NCBI GenBank assembly: GCA_038744685.1
Contig: JBCDMB010000007.1
Coordinates: 79,279-143,278 of the forward strand
From: Verrucomicrobiota bacterium
GTDB taxonomy: Bacteria; Verrucomicrobiota; Verrucomicrobiia; Opitutales; Puniceicoccaceae
Direction: 5' to 3'
DNA: 64,000 nt
Position 1 is the first letter of the stretch. Each line of letters starts with the position of its first letter. This document shows, one piece after another, positions 8,259 through 17,078 of the stretch. The notes beneath the pieces were generated by a model. It did not search any database, was not told the origin of the DNA, and was given only the letters and a program-made list of their open reading frames with translations. Position numbers and translations under genes: made by a program.

Positions 8259-10091
8259 ATGAAGTGCAAGACCTCCTCCTCAAGTGGCTTTTCAGTTCTC
8301 AAGTTTTTGCTTTTTGCGGTTCTTGCGCTCGTTCTGCTGGTAGTCGTTTTTCTTACTTTTCTTCTCTCCCCAACGGCTAAGTGGATTGCAAATAGCCAAC
8401 TCCCTAAAATTCTGGGGACCGAAGCCTCCATCCAGGATCTAAAAATAAACCTTTGGTCGGGAGACGTTGAGGTGAAGGGGGTGCGAGTCGCAGATCCCGA
8501 CAATGCCGACGGGGTAAAGGATTTGTTTCTCTTGGAATCTCTCGTTATTGATGTGGACCCAAGTTCAGTTTTTGGAGACGTAATCAAGATCAACGAGATC
8601 GCGGTGACAGGGCCCTCAGTGTCGATAGATCGAGACAAAGACGGGAAGTTTTCTTTTGAGAAATTGGCCGTGATGCAACCTACAGAAGAGACTGAGCCGG
8701 AACCGGAACCCGCACCAGAATCGGGAGGTGGAAAAGCAATCCAGATCGACTCCATTTCGGTCACTAGCCTCTCTGCGTATTTTTCGGACGAAGGTAGCCC
8801 AAACGCTAAGAACGTTTACGACCTCACTGGATTCAATTTTCTTGGAGAAGGAATCACCGTAAATCCCGGTAGCTCCGTCGCCTCGGTTGCAGAAGGCGTC
8901 TCCTTTGCCCTTCTCAAGCTCTCGGACGCGAAACTGGTTTACTCCACCAACGAGCTTCCTCAGCCGGAAACTACAGAACCGGTAACTGATGAGACAATCG
9001 AAACTGCACTATCAGAAGACGCTGAGGAAATTGAGGAGCAGCCAACCGACGGCGATACCACGGACCCCATTTATATTGGAGACTTTCTGATCGAGAATTT
9101 CCAACTCGAGTATTCAAGCCGACCAGCAAACGATGAAGATCTCGACGTTAAGGTAGATGGATTTCAAGTGCGTGGAAAGAACATCGCTTTTGATCCATCA
9201 GGCGTTCGTCAACCGAGGGAAGATGAAGTGATGACCGGTGAGATTTCGTTTCGGATTGAACAGGAAGCTGAAGGCGTTACGGCTGCAGAATTCGACTCCG
9301 TGGTTAAATCAACGGTGATTGGATCTGGTATTCCAGTGACTGCTGGGCGGTTCCAGTTGACCGGTTTCGAACTGCAGACCGTAGGTTCTCTCGTCCCTGC
9401 TGGCACTCAAACCGCCATCGGGGGGCCAGCCTTTGATCTAACCGGCCGGTGGTTCGTCTCTTCTGACGAACTGGACGGGAAAATCACCCTCGTCAGCAGT
9501 AACAATGTAACTACTTCGGTCACGCTGAGTGGCACTCCCGACAACCCAAGGATCAATGGCGGTGAAATGCTATTGAACGTTATTGGGAGACCGGGACAAT
9601 TCCTCGGAAACTTAGCTGGCGACGCGATGAAGGGTAGTATGGAGGTCGTCTCCGGTGCTGCTGACGCCGCAGGCACTCTCGCAAGGGGTGCCGGAGATAC
9701 GGTGATGAACTTAGGAAGAGGGATCTTCGATACGGGTAAGGCTCTTGCTAGAGGAGATCTCAAAGGAGCTGGCAAAGGTCTTGAGAAAGCTACTGTTGGG
9801 ACGGTTACAACGGCCGGTTCAGCCCTTGGCGATAGCGCCGAGGCGGCGACGGAGGGAGCTGTGAGTGCAGTTTCTTCTGGGACTGGTGCGAACCGCCAGG
9901 CTAACTGGAGGGAGGCAAGCACTAAGCGCCACGAAGAGTTTCAAGCTGCGGCAAAACAGTGGCTGGAAGAAGGCACATTTCCTCCAGTTTCAGAGCCAAA
10001 GCCAGAGGAGACTTTGGATGAACCGGTCAATGCGCAACGGGGCGATTCCGATGCAGAGCGGGCGCGTGAGGCGGTAGAGGCGGACTCCTAG
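8259..10091 (+). CDS. AsmA-like membrane-anchored protein
   Basis: A 610-residue protein with one N-terminal transmembrane helix at about residues 12-38 (LLFAVLALVLLVVVFLTFLL). The AsmA-type opening follows: IQDLKINLWSGDVEVKGVRV, then SLVIDVDPSSVFGDVIKINE. AsmA/TamB-family proteins span the periplasm as beta-groove bridges and are linked to lipid or outer-membrane protein transport. Two acidic low-complexity stretches lie near residues 140-150 and 240-270. The C-terminal 150 residues are an Ala/Gly-rich run of amphipathic repeats (GAADAAGTLARGAGD, GDLKGAGKGLEKATVG). These are unlike the AsmA core and may form a coiled or lipid-binding tail. The DUF456 gene follows after 5 bp, so the two are probably co-transcribed. 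Confidence 0.75.
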   Translation: MKCKTSSSSGFSVLKFLLFAVLALVLLVVVFLTFLLSPTAKWIANSQLPKILGTEASIQDLKINLWSGDVEVKGVRVADPDNADGVKDLFLLESLVIDVDPSSVFGDVIKINEIAVTGPSVSIDRDKDGKFSFEKLAVMQPTEETEPEPEPAPESGGGKAIQIDSISVTSLSAYFSDEGSPNAKNVYDLTGFNFLGEGITVNPGSSVASVAEGVSFALLKLSDAKLVYSTNELPQPETTEPVTDETIETALSEDAEEIEEQPTDGDTTDPIYIGDFLIENFQLEYSSRPANDEDLDVKVDGFQVRGKNIAFDPSGVRQPREDEVMTGEISFRIEQEAEGVTAAEFDSVVKSTVIGSGIPVTAGRFQLTGFELQTVGSLVPAGTQTAIGGPAFDLTGRWFVSSDELDGKITLVSSNNVTTSVTLSGTPDNPRINGGEMLLNVIGRPGQFLGNLAGDAMKGSMEVVSGAADAAGTLARGAGDTVMNLGRGIFDTGKALARGDLKGAGKGLEKATVGTVTTAGSALGDSAEAATEGAVSAVSSGTGANRQANWREASTKRHEEFQAAAKQWLEEGTFPPVSEPKPEETLDEPVNAQRGDSDAERAREAVEADS

Positions 10092-10096
10092 AGTCA

Positions 10097-10606
10097 ATGG
10101 ATCCGACTGCCTGGTTTCTCCTGGCCGTCACACTCCTTCTTTTCCTCTTAGGAGTGGTCCTAACGGTCTTACCGGTTTTTCCCGGGCCGATTCTTGTCTT
10201 TGCGGGGGTCGCCCTTTTTCACTTTACGGTTCCCGATGCTTCTCCCGGTATAGCTTTTCTTTGGGTAACCCTAGGGCTCACACTCCTTACCCTCGTTCTT
10301 GACTTCGTTCTCTCGATAATGGGTGCGCGGCGTTACGGTGCCACCTGGAAGGGAGCGACGGGTGCTCTTATCGGTGGAATTGTCGGGATCTTTATTCCTC
10401 CACCCCTCGTATGGATCTTTATTGGACCCGTTATTGGAGCGATTCTCGGAGAGCTTTTGGGTGGACGACAGCTTAGGGCCGCAGGAAAGGCCGGTTGGGG
10501 AACCTTCCTCGGAGCAATGATCGCGATGGTTATCAAACTCGCTGTTTGTTTTTTCGTAATACTCGGATTCGGATACCTCTGGTTTCGACAGATTTCCGAA
10601 GGCTGA
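10097..10606 (+). CDS. DUF456 family membrane protein
   Basis: A 169-residue integral membrane protein with about five hydrophobic helices. Family landmarks are the proline-rich turn VLTVLPVFPGPILVF, GARRYGATWKGATGALIGGI with FIPPPL, and GPVIGAILGELLGG. The Gly-zipper stretches suggest tight helix packing. The role of DUF456 proteins is not established. It lies 5 bp after the AsmA-like gene and 1 bp before lipB, so it is inside a tight plus-strand group. Confidence 0.85.
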   Translation: MDPTAWFLLAVTLLLFLLGVVLTVLPVFPGPILVFAGVALFHFTVPDASPGIAFLWVTLGLTLLTLVLDFVLSIMGARRYGATWKGATGALIGGIVGIFIPPPLVWIFIGPVIGAILGELLGGRQLRAAGKAGWGTFLGAMIAMVIKLAVCFFVILGFGYLWFRQISEG

Positions 10607-10607
10607 A

Positions 10608-11252
10608 ATGAAGACCACTATTGAGGATTGGGGTTCGACGTCCTATCAGGATGCACTTCAGATACAGCTGCGCACTCTCCAAGAGAGAAGAGAAGGAAAA
10701 AGACCCGATACACTGGTCTTTACTGAACACCAACCCGTCTATACGGTCGGTCGTCACCCCAAGGCTGCTAAGAACTTGATAGCCTCACCGACATTTCTAC
10801 ACACTCATGGAATCGAAGTGGTTGAGACCAATCGCGGTGGGGATATCACATACCACGGGCCAGGCCAGATCACCGGGTACCTATTCGTCGACCTTTCCCA
10901 ATCGAAGGATCTTCACCAACTCCTTCGCCAAGTAGAGGACCTGGTCATCGCTACAGTCTGCTCTTTCGGCCTCGCAGCGAATCGGCGGAAGGGCCTGACC
11001 GGGGTCTGGATAGACTCCCGCAAGATCGCCGCCATTGGAATGGCCGCTCGACATTGGGTTTCCTTTCATGGATTCGCTCTAAACGTCTCCACGAATCTCG
11101 AACACTTTTCAGGAATTGTTCCCTGTGGGATCACAGACGGAACGGTGACTTCCCTAGAAAAGGAATTAGGAAGATCAGTAGTGCTGGACGAGGTAAAGAA
11201 TCGCCTTGGTAGGGAATTTCAAAGGGCGTTTGGGACCGAGAGTAAAAACTGA
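10608..11252 (+). CDS. lipB: Octanoyl-[acyl carrier protein]:protein N-octanoyltransferase
   Basis: First enzyme of lipoate synthesis. It moves octanoate from ACP to lipoyl-domain lysines such as that of GcvH. The 214-residue length is typical. Key blocks are RGGDITYHGPGQ at 76-87, the conserved Lys139 in DSRKIAAIG, and the catalytic Cys173 in FSGIVPCGI. HxPVYTxGR is seen as HQPVYTVGRH at 41-50. The start is 1 bp after the DUF456 stop. lipA is not in the window. lplA at 37374 gives the cell an additional scavenging route. Confidence 0.96.
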   Translation: MKTTIEDWGSTSYQDALQIQLRTLQERREGKRPDTLVFTEHQPVYTVGRHPKAAKNLIASPTFLHTHGIEVVETNRGGDITYHGPGQITGYLFVDLSQSKDLHQLLRQVEDLVIATVCSFGLAANRRKGLTGVWIDSRKIAAIGMAARHWVSFHGFALNVSTNLEHFSGIVPCGITDGTVTSLEKELGRSVVLDEVKNRLGREFQRAFGTESKN

Positions 11253-11264
11253 CGGCTCCCTTGG

Positions 11265-11297
11265 AGTCGAATAGCGGCACCGTCCTTCGATTCGACT
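11265..11297. repeat. Inverted repeat between lipB and acylphosphatase
   Basis: AGTCGAAT at 11265-11272 and ATTCGACT at 11290-11297 are perfect inverted copies separated by 17 bp. There is no T tract, so a terminator is doubtful. It could be a protein-binding site or chance. Confidence 0.35.
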
Positions 11298-11341
11298 AAC
11301 AGATTGCCACATCCACCTTCATCCTGCTTTCCTCGATTCCT

Positions 11342-11629
11342 ATGGGGAAAGAAAAGTCTCGGATCCTCAATGAGGTGTGGTTTTCAGGACGCGTGCAGGG
11401 TGTAGGCTTCCGATATGAGACCACAAAAATTGCCAACGGCTATGAAGTAACGGGATATGTCGAGAATCTGGCTGACGGTCGAGTCCATCTGGTCGCCAAC
11501 GGAACCGAAGAGGAAGTTCGACAGTTTATCGAGGCGGTTTGCGATGGGCTGTCCGAATACATTCGAGATACGGAGATACGCGTTGGCGACGCGAAAGACC
11601 CATTCGAGGGGTTCCAGTTAAAGATTTAG
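11342..11629 (+). CDS. Acylphosphatase
   Basis: A small cytosolic enzyme (95 residues) that hydrolyses acyl phosphates. The active-site loop GRVQGVGFR holds the catalytic Arg24. GYVENLADGRV holds the catalytic Asn42. Both match the AcyP family. It is a stand-alone gene. It converges with the lipoprotein gene at 11658 across a 28-bp gap. Confidence 0.95.
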   Translation: MGKEKSRILNEVWFSGRVQGVGFRYETTKIANGYEVTGYVENLADGRVHLVANGTEEEVRQFIEAVCDGLSEYIRDTEIRVGDAKDPFEGFQLKI

Positions 11630-11657
11630 AAAATGACCTCTAAAAAGGTTCCAAAGC

Positions 11658-12554
11658 CTACTCGGTAACAGTAATCGGGATTGTCAATTCCTTCATCCCT
11701 GGAACGTCAGCAAAAAGTGCTCCGTCTCCCGGGACACCACCTTCAACTACCACACTCACTGAACGGCTCCCTGCTGGAATGATCACCTCAGGCATGATTA
11801 CGGATGCCGGAACATCTGTGGTGACCCGAATCGCAAGGCCGCCAGCGGGCGCATCAAAGTCTACCGAGAAGACAAGAATACCCGTTTCGCCAGAGGCAAG
11901 TGTAAGACTGATCGGAGCAACCTTTAGCAGAGAAAGGTCTACCATAAAATTACCAATCGGAACCAATTGCCCGCCCGACTGTAGTTGAACAAAATAACTT
12001 TCACCCGCGGGAAGAGCAGGCACTACGAAATCGATCTCATTGTCAGACTTGAACCGAGTCTCCGCCTCGACTCCTCCTATGATGATCCTGTCTGATCGGA
12101 AAAACCGGCGTCCCAACACCGCGACAGGTCTACCTACCGGTGCACGGTCCACCTGCATTTGGATCACATATTTATTCACCAACCGGAAACTGTAGAGATT
12201 CGAGACGGCCTCGTTAGGGTTCTCTTCAGAACCACCTAAAACCACGTAGTTTAGAATAAAATAGAACGCCGCTTCTGACTGATCCTCAGGCATCACATAG
12301 TCGAAGTCGAAAAGACTCGGATCGATAGGGTTCTGCTCCATTGGAAACACGGTTCCATCAATAACGATGTTCCCTTTCACCGAATCGTTCTTGATCGTAG
12401 CCCCAGTGGCAGCGTCTGTCCTCATCGTAATCGTGTAGATGCCAGAGGGGTTCTCAGGAATCCGGGTAGGAGTGAGGTTCTCCATGGTCACCCCGCAGCC
12501 GGCGAGGAAAAAGACTAAAACAGCAGCAAGAGGCGAGAGGAGACGTGGGTTCAT
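11658..12554 (-). CDS. Lipoprotein with IPT/TIG-like domain
   Basis: A 298-residue protein counted from the ATG at 12554. A lipoprotein signal (LLSPLAAVLVFFLAGC) with the lipobox LAGC predicts acylation at that cysteine. The frame is open to 12611, inside hemW, but the ATG directly before the signal is the better start. The middle segment (PVAVLGRRFFRSDRIIIGGV then EIDFVVPALPAGESYFVQL) reads like an IPT/TIG immunoglobulin-like module. The C-terminus is another beta-rich module. No enzyme motif is present. It follows hemW by 49 bp on the same strand. The role is unknown, probably structural or binding at the outer membrane. Confidence 0.7.
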   Translation of the reverse strand: MNPRLLSPLAAVLVFFLAGCGVTMENLTPTRIPENPSGIYTITMRTDAATGATIKNDSVKGNIVIDGTVFPMEQNPIDPSLFDFDYVMPEDQSEAAFYFILNYVVLGGSEENPNEAVSNLYSFRLVNKYVIQMQVDRAPVGRPVAVLGRRFFRSDRIIIGGVEAETRFKSDNEIDFVVPALPAGESYFVQLQSGGQLVPIGNFMVDLSLLKVAPISLTLASGETGILVFSVDFDAPAGGLAIRVTTDVPASVIMPEVIIPAGSRSVSVVVEGGVPGDGALFADVPGMKELTIPITVTE

Positions 12555-12603
12555 ATTGTACTTCAAGGGATTAGTTCTAAGGAAACTGTCGTGCAAGACA
12601 AAG

Positions 12604-13806
12604 TTATCCAAGGATCTGTTGCGAGATCTCGTCTGCGAGCAATCGGCCCTGCAAAGTCAGGCGATAGTTGCCCTTAGACTGAACCAAGTATCCCTCAGAT
12701 TCCAGCTTCTCCAAAAATACCTTTACTCTGTCCCGATCCGTTGGGTGCAAAGAATTGACAAGATCTGTGGAGATTCCAGAGTTCTTGCGCAACCCGAAGA
12801 TGATCTTCTCCAGAGCCCTATCAGAATCAGAGCTTTCTACAAGATCAGGGTAGCGATCAGCTGCTGCTGTAAACGGAAACTCGCTCCACTTTTTGAGATC
12901 GTAAGCATTTCGGAATCGCAATGAACCGATCTGCGAAGCTGCGGACGGCCCGATTCCGCGCCAGTTACCCATGGACCAAACATTCAAGTGGTGGTTACAG
13001 TGGGAACCCTCCCTTGCGAAGTTTGAGATCTCGTATTGGTGAAACCCTGCCTCTTCAAGAAGGCACCACGCTCGCTCGTAGAGAGAGGCCTCCTGATCAG
13101 GATCGGGCTGATTTCCGGATTGCGTCAACCGGGTATAGAGAGCGGTATCTTCTTCCAGAGTAAGGCAGTAAACAGAAACGTGGTCTGGACTTAGAGCCAC
13201 TGTCTGCTCCAAATCCGCCTCCAGCTCTTCTACCGTTTGACCGGGAAAAGCGATGATCAGATCGAGATTAAGATTTTTGAAACCCGCTTCCCGAATCTCT
13301 CCGACAATAGCCTCCAGATTCTTGGGGTCATAAGGCCGTCCCATTGCTTTCAGAAGCCGTGGGGAGAAGGACTGAACACCAAGGGACAGGCGATTCACTC
13401 CGATCTCACACCAGGCCTTGAGCTTCTCGCGAGTCGGACAAAGCGGCGTCAGCTCAACCGTCCATTCTGTGCCAGAGGCCACTTGCTCATTGATCAATTC
13501 CCCGATTCTGAGAATGTCCGAGGCTTTCAAAAGACCCGGTGTCCCTCCACCCCAGAATACGCTACTAACTGTCCCTTCAAAATGAAGGCTCTCCCACTCC
13601 GCTTCCAATCCAGCCCGGTATCGATCCCAATCTCCCGGAGAGGGGAGACTCTTTTTAAACGCACAGAAGTCACAAAGCGCAGTACAGAACGGAACGTGCA
13701 GATAGAGTGCCGCCCCATTTGGAATATAATTCGGGTGAAATTGAATCGGAGTGGTAACTGCGGCAGAAGAATCCGTCGACTCCGGAGATCCCGAATGCCT
13801 ATTCAC
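12604..13806 (-). CDS. hemW: HemW-like radical SAM protein
   Basis: A 400-residue radical SAM protein of the HemN/HemW family. YLHVPFCTALCDFC supplies Cys41, Cys45 and Cys48 for the 4Fe-4S cluster. It lacks the extra cysteine after the third (CDFCAF rather than CxFCGC), which separates HemW from true HemN. HemW proteins bind heme and are proposed heme chaperones, not coproporphyrinogen oxidases. The true HemN of this genome is at 61472. The start is GTG at 13806, which overlaps the end of the upstream small membrane protein by 8 bp and suggests translational coupling. It is third in the rluD group. Confidence 0.9.
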   Translation of the reverse strand: MNRHSGSPESTDSSAAVTTPIQFHPNYIPNGAALYLHVPFCTALCDFCAFKKSLPSPGDWDRYRAGLEAEWESLHFEGTVSSVFWGGGTPGLLKASDILRIGELINEQVASGTEWTVELTPLCPTREKLKAWCEIGVNRLSLGVQSFSPRLLKAMGRPYDPKNLEAIVGEIREAGFKNLNLDLIIAFPGQTVEELEADLEQTVALSPDHVSVYCLTLEEDTALYTRLTQSGNQPDPDQEASLYERAWCLLEEAGFHQYEISNFAREGSHCNHHLNVWSMGNWRGIGPSAASQIGSLRFRNAYDLKKWSEFPFTAAADRYPDLVESSDSDRALEKIIFGLRKNSGISTDLVNSLHPTDRDRVKVFLEKLESEGYLVQSKGNYRLTLQGRLLADEISQQILG

Positions 13807-13939
13807 CCTTCACTTGCCACCAAAGGTAAGCAGTCTGGAAAAACGCGTAAGCAAGGATCGCGTAGAAAATCCATTTGAGAGGAATTCCCTTACCTTCGGT
13901 CCCCTGCCCTTCATCCACTTCTTTCCGCTCCTTTTCCAT
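13799..13939 (-). CDS. Small single-pass membrane protein (46 residues)
   Basis: This frame is easy to miss because of its size. It starts with ATG at 13939, 4 bp after the rluD stop, and ends at 13799, overlapping the hemW start by 8 bp. The N-terminus is charged (MEKERKEVDEGQGTEGKG). One aromatic-rich helix follows (PLKWIFYAILAYAFFQTAYL) and a short tail WWQVKGE. The tight junctions on both sides support real translation as part of rluD-orf-hemW. I do not recognise a family. Confidence 0.6.
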   Translation of the reverse strand: MEKERKEVDEGQGTEGKGIPLKWIFYAILAYAFFQTAYLWWQVKGE

Positions 13940-13943
13940 CCGC

Positions 13944-14963
13944 TCAACTGATAAAAGTGGTCATTTCACTTGGCAGGTGTGCCTGCACCTCAAGAACCTT
14001 GCCTGATACTGGATGTCGAAAGACTGTCTCAAAAGAGTGTAAGAGGATACGCTCCACCCGTGCCGCATCACCAGAAACACGTGTTTTTCGGAAGCCATAA
14101 AGAGAATCTCCCAATACCGGGAATCCCATTTCCGACAGATGAACACGAATCTGATGCGTCCTACCCGTCTCAATCGAGACCCGCAAGGCACTCCATCCAT
14201 CATTAGAGCCATTGAGAACCTCCCAATGAGAAACAGCAGGTCTCCCGTCAGGCAAAACTGCCATCTTTGTCCTATTGACCGGATGCCTCCCAATGGGTCC
14301 GTCGCAGGTTCCCACCTGCTGATCGGGAACCCCTTGAACTACACAAATGTAGGTTTTCGAAATGGAGCGGGCCTGAAACTGGGAGAAGAGATCCCTCGCA
14401 GCTTTTTCGGTTTTGCCAAGAATCAACACACCCGAGGTTTCCTTATCCAGCCGGTGAACGATACCCGGTCTCTCAACCTCATCCAGAGCCGCGAGCTTGC
14501 CGTGAGTGTGGTGAAGGGCTGCGTTGACTACGGTTCCATTTTCACAGCCGTTTCCGGGGTGGACCACCATCCCCGATGCTTTATTGATGACCAGAATGTC
14601 TTCGTCTTCGAAGAGAATCGTGAGGGGCAGATCCTGAGGCTCGGGAATTTTGGGATGGTTCGAGTTGTCATTGAATACTTGAGCGTCAATCGACAAAATA
14701 TCCCCATCCGAGACCATCACTCGAGGCACAAGATCTTTCTCGCTTCTGACCACTCTTTCTTCGCGAATCGCCTTTTGCCAGCGCGAACGGGACACCTCGG
14801 GAAAGTGGGAAGACAACCAGCTATCCAGGCGAACCGGATTCGCCGAAACCACCTGAGCCTCGATCCACTCCACAGATCTCTCGGCCTCATCCACCCTTAC
14901 GTTTCGACTGAAGTCTGATCGAAGTGGCAACTCCTTTTCGCCATTGTAAATTGAGGTTTTCAA
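13944..14963 (-). CDS. rluD: RluD/RluA-type 23S rRNA pseudouridine synthase
   Basis: A 339-residue enzyme that isomerises uridines in 23S rRNA. An S4 RNA-binding domain (about 44-100, RLDSWLSSHFPEVSRSRWQK) precedes the catalytic domain. The catalytic motif HRLDKETSG carries Asp173, and GRTHQIRVHLSEMGFPVLGD is also present. The RluD assignment within the RluA/C/D family is by overall form and is not proven. It is first of the minus-strand group with the 46-residue membrane protein and hemW. The rpsA terminator lies upstream and isolates it from rpsA. Confidence 0.9.
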   Translation of the reverse strand: MKTSIYNGEKELPLRSDFSRNVRVDEAERSVEWIEAQVVSANPVRLDSWLSSHFPEVSRSRWQKAIREERVVRSEKDLVPRVMVSDGDILSIDAQVFNDNSNHPKIPEPQDLPLTILFEDEDILVINKASGMVVHPGNGCENGTVVNAALHHTHGKLAALDEVERPGIVHRLDKETSGVLILGKTEKAARDLFSQFQARSISKTYICVVQGVPDQQVGTCDGPIGRHPVNRTKMAVLPDGRPAVSHWEVLNGSNDGWSALRVSIETGRTHQIRVHLSEMGFPVLGDSLYGFRKTRVSGDAARVERILLHSFETVFRHPVSGKVLEVQAHLPSEMTTFIS

Positions 14964-15131
14964 AACAGAAATATGATCCCTACACCCTTACTCTCTCCGA
15001 AACCAATCGGCTTTGCAACAGATCCGATAGCCCTATCGAAGTCACAAATTTCGGCAAGACTACGTGAATCAATTGGACAGTCTCCTTCGAGTAGGTTCGG
15101 TGTCAGCAGAGTTTCTCAAATTCGATATCAC

Positions 15132-15168
15132 AAAAAAGCCCCTCGGTGCGACCTGGCACCGAGGGGCT
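15132..15168 (-). terminator. Intrinsic terminator of rpsA
   Basis: A perfect 13-bp GC-rich stem (arms 15137-15149 and 15156-15168) closes a 6-nt loop. On the minus strand it is followed by TTTTTT (15132-15137). It lies 27 bp past the rpsA stop. The other strand has only a weak T run, so it acts mainly on rpsA. Confidence 0.92.
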
Positions 15169-15194
15169 GAAAATCTTTTGTTGAATCGCTGGGT

Positions 15195-16853
15195 TTAGCG
15201 ACCGGCCTGATCGAGGATGTCCCCGAGGCTCGCTAGATCCTCGTCTCCAGAGAGCGAGTCGTAAGCTGCCGCCTCGGCTGCCACCTCGTCATCCGAGTAC
15301 TCAGCGGCCTTGATGCTGAGACCAATCCGGCGGTCATTCCGGTCGATCTTGATCACACGGGCCGTCACTTTCTGGTCGACATCCACCGCATCCTTCACGT
15401 TCTCAACCCGATCTTCGCTGAGCTGGCTGATGTGCACCAAGCCGTCAATGTCATGCTCCAGTTGAACAAAGGCTCCGTAGTTCGTGAGCTTGATGACCGT
15501 GCCTGAGACAACATCGCCAATCTTGAAGTATTGGTCGATTTCTTCCCATGGGTCGTTGCTCAACTGCTTCATACCGAGAGAGATTCGACGGTTGTCTACG
15601 TCCACATCCAGAACGATCGCGTCGACCTCGTCACCCTTCTTCACCACCTCTGTTGGGTTATTGACCTTGCGGGTCCAACTCATGTCGGAGACGTGAACCA
15701 TTCCGTCGATACCTTCTTCCAATTCAATGAAGGCACCGTAGTTGGTGAGATTCCGGACCTGCCCGCGAACGTGAGCACCGACCGGGTAGTTGTGGCGGAC
15801 CATGTCCCAAGGATTTTCGTCGAGCTGACGGGTTCCCAGAGAAATCTTTTGCTCATCTTTCTGGATCCCCAAAACAACCGCGTCGACCTCCTGGCCGATC
15901 CGCAAGACTTCGGATGGCTTGTTGATGCGCTTCGTCCAGGAAAGCTCGGTCACATGGACCAGACCTTCGACACCTTCTTCGATTTCGATGAATGCACCGT
16001 AGGCGACCAGATTGACGACGCGGCCTTTGACCACAGCGCCGACCGGATACTTCTGTTCAATGAGATCCCAAGGATTCTGACTAAGCTGCTTCGTGCCCAG
16101 TGACACCCGCTCACGGTCGCGGTCGACCTCCAGGATCTGAACGTCAATTTCTTCGCCCGCTTTCAGCATTTCGCTCGGGTGGGAAACCCTACCCCAGCTC
16201 ATGTCGGTGATGTGAAGGAGACCATCCAGACCGTCGAGATCCACAAACGCTCCATAGTCAGTGATGTTCTTCACCACCCCACGGCGAACATCGCCCGGGT
16301 TGACCTCATCAAGAAGCTTGCGACGCTTTTCCGCTCTCTGCTCTTCGATCAGCTCCCGGCGGGAAACTACGATATTTTTCCGGTCCGGGTTAATCTTGAT
16401 GACTTTAAAATCGTAGGTTTGTCCGACATATTGGTCCAGATTCTTAGGCGGCTGAATATCAATCTGGGACGCTGGGAGGAACGAGTCTACTCCAATGCTG
16501 ATGATCAACCCTCCCTTTACCTTGGACTTAACCCGTCCAGGGACGATCGAACCCTCGTCACAGTTTTCGAGGATGTGCTCCCAGTTCTTTTTCTGCTCTG
16601 CCTTGTCGTAGGAAACGACGGGGTTACCGTCGCGATCCTCCAAACGGTCAAGGTAGACTTCAATTTCGCCTCCGACATCCAAATCTCCAGGATCGGAAAA
16701 TTCAACCGAGGGGATTGCTGCTTCCGATTTGCCGCCGATATCGACGATCACTTCGGTCGGACGAATCTCCATGATCCGCCCTTTGATAATTTCACCCTCT
16801 TCCAGCTTATCAATACTGCTGTCAGAGAGAAGTTCTTCCATTAAGGAACTCAT
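15195..16853 (-). CDS. rpsA: 30S ribosomal protein S1
   Basis: An mRNA-binding ribosomal protein with six S1 (OB-fold) repeats, as in proteobacterial S1. Repeats 1 and 2 bind the ribosome. Repeats 3-6 bind RNA and show the classic YGAFV/YGAFI signature (DYGAFVDLDGLDGLLHITDM, AYGAFIEIEEG, NYGAFIELEEG, NYGAFVQLEHD). The frame is open to 16886, but the ATG at 16853 (MSSLMEELLSD) gives 552 residues and a typical S1 opening. The upstream ATG lies in unrelated sequence. Shine-Dalgarno is weak. The C-terminus is acidic. It is monocistronic with its own terminator at 15132. Confidence 0.95.
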   Translation of the reverse strand: MSSLMEELLSDSSIDKLEEGEIIKGRIMEIRPTEVIVDIGGKSEAAIPSVEFSDPGDLDVGGEIEVYLDRLEDRDGNPVVSYDKAEQKKNWEHILENCDEGSIVPGRVKSKVKGGLIISIGVDSFLPASQIDIQPPKNLDQYVGQTYDFKVIKINPDRKNIVVSRRELIEEQRAEKRRKLLDEVNPGDVRRGVVKNITDYGAFVDLDGLDGLLHITDMSWGRVSHPSEMLKAGEEIDVQILEVDRDRERVSLGTKQLSQNPWDLIEQKYPVGAVVKGRVVNLVAYGAFIEIEEGVEGLVHVTELSWTKRINKPSEVLRIGQEVDAVVLGIQKDEQKISLGTRQLDENPWDMVRHNYPVGAHVRGQVRNLTNYGAFIELEEGIDGMVHVSDMSWTRKVNNPTEVVKKGDEVDAIVLDVDVDNRRISLGMKQLSNDPWEEIDQYFKIGDVVSGTVIKLTNYGAFVQLEHDIDGLVHISQLSEDRVENVKDAVDVDQKVTARVIKIDRNDRRIGLSIKAAEYSDDEVAAEAAAYDSLSGDEDLASLGDILDQAGR

Positions 16854-16997
16854 AGGTTTTTTTGTAAGGCTCAATCGTGCAATCAAGCCTGATGGTTAGT
16901 GGTTATTGTTGGTAGTTAGTGAGTGGCCTCACCCAATGAAAGTGGGCGAAATTCAGCCAAGCGCGGAATCAAGTCAAAGAGACTCGCAACTCGCAAG

Positions 16998-17027
16998 AAA
17001 AAAAGCCCCTATTCTCTGGCAGGGGCT
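16998..17027 (-). terminator. Intrinsic terminator downstream of the exported protein at 17079
   Basis: Stem AGCCCCT/AGGGGCT (17004-17010 and 17021-17027) with a 10-nt loop. On the minus strand it runs into TTTTTTT. It ends the 17079-17609 transcript and separates it from rpsA. Confidence 0.85.
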
Positions 17028-17078
17028 GTTCCCGACTAGTCCACCTTGGCCTAGTGACTATCGAGGGTAGACTTGGCC

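Noticed and set aside
8207..8764. Minus-strand frame of 185 residues
   Set aside because: Antisense to the AsmA-like gene; Ser/Thr-rich low-complexity translation with no domain.
9407..9922. Minus-strand frame of 171 residues
   Set aside because: Shadow of the Ala/Gly-rich tail of the AsmA-like gene.
14139..14918. Plus-strand frame of 259 residues
   Set aside because: Antisense to rluD, with no family likeness.
14973..15170. Plus-strand frame of 65 residues
   Set aside because: It runs through the rpsA terminator hairpin and has no family likeness.
15531..16103. Plus-strand frame of 190 residues
   Set aside because: Antisense to the S1 repeats of rpsA; its repetition comes from the S1 domains.
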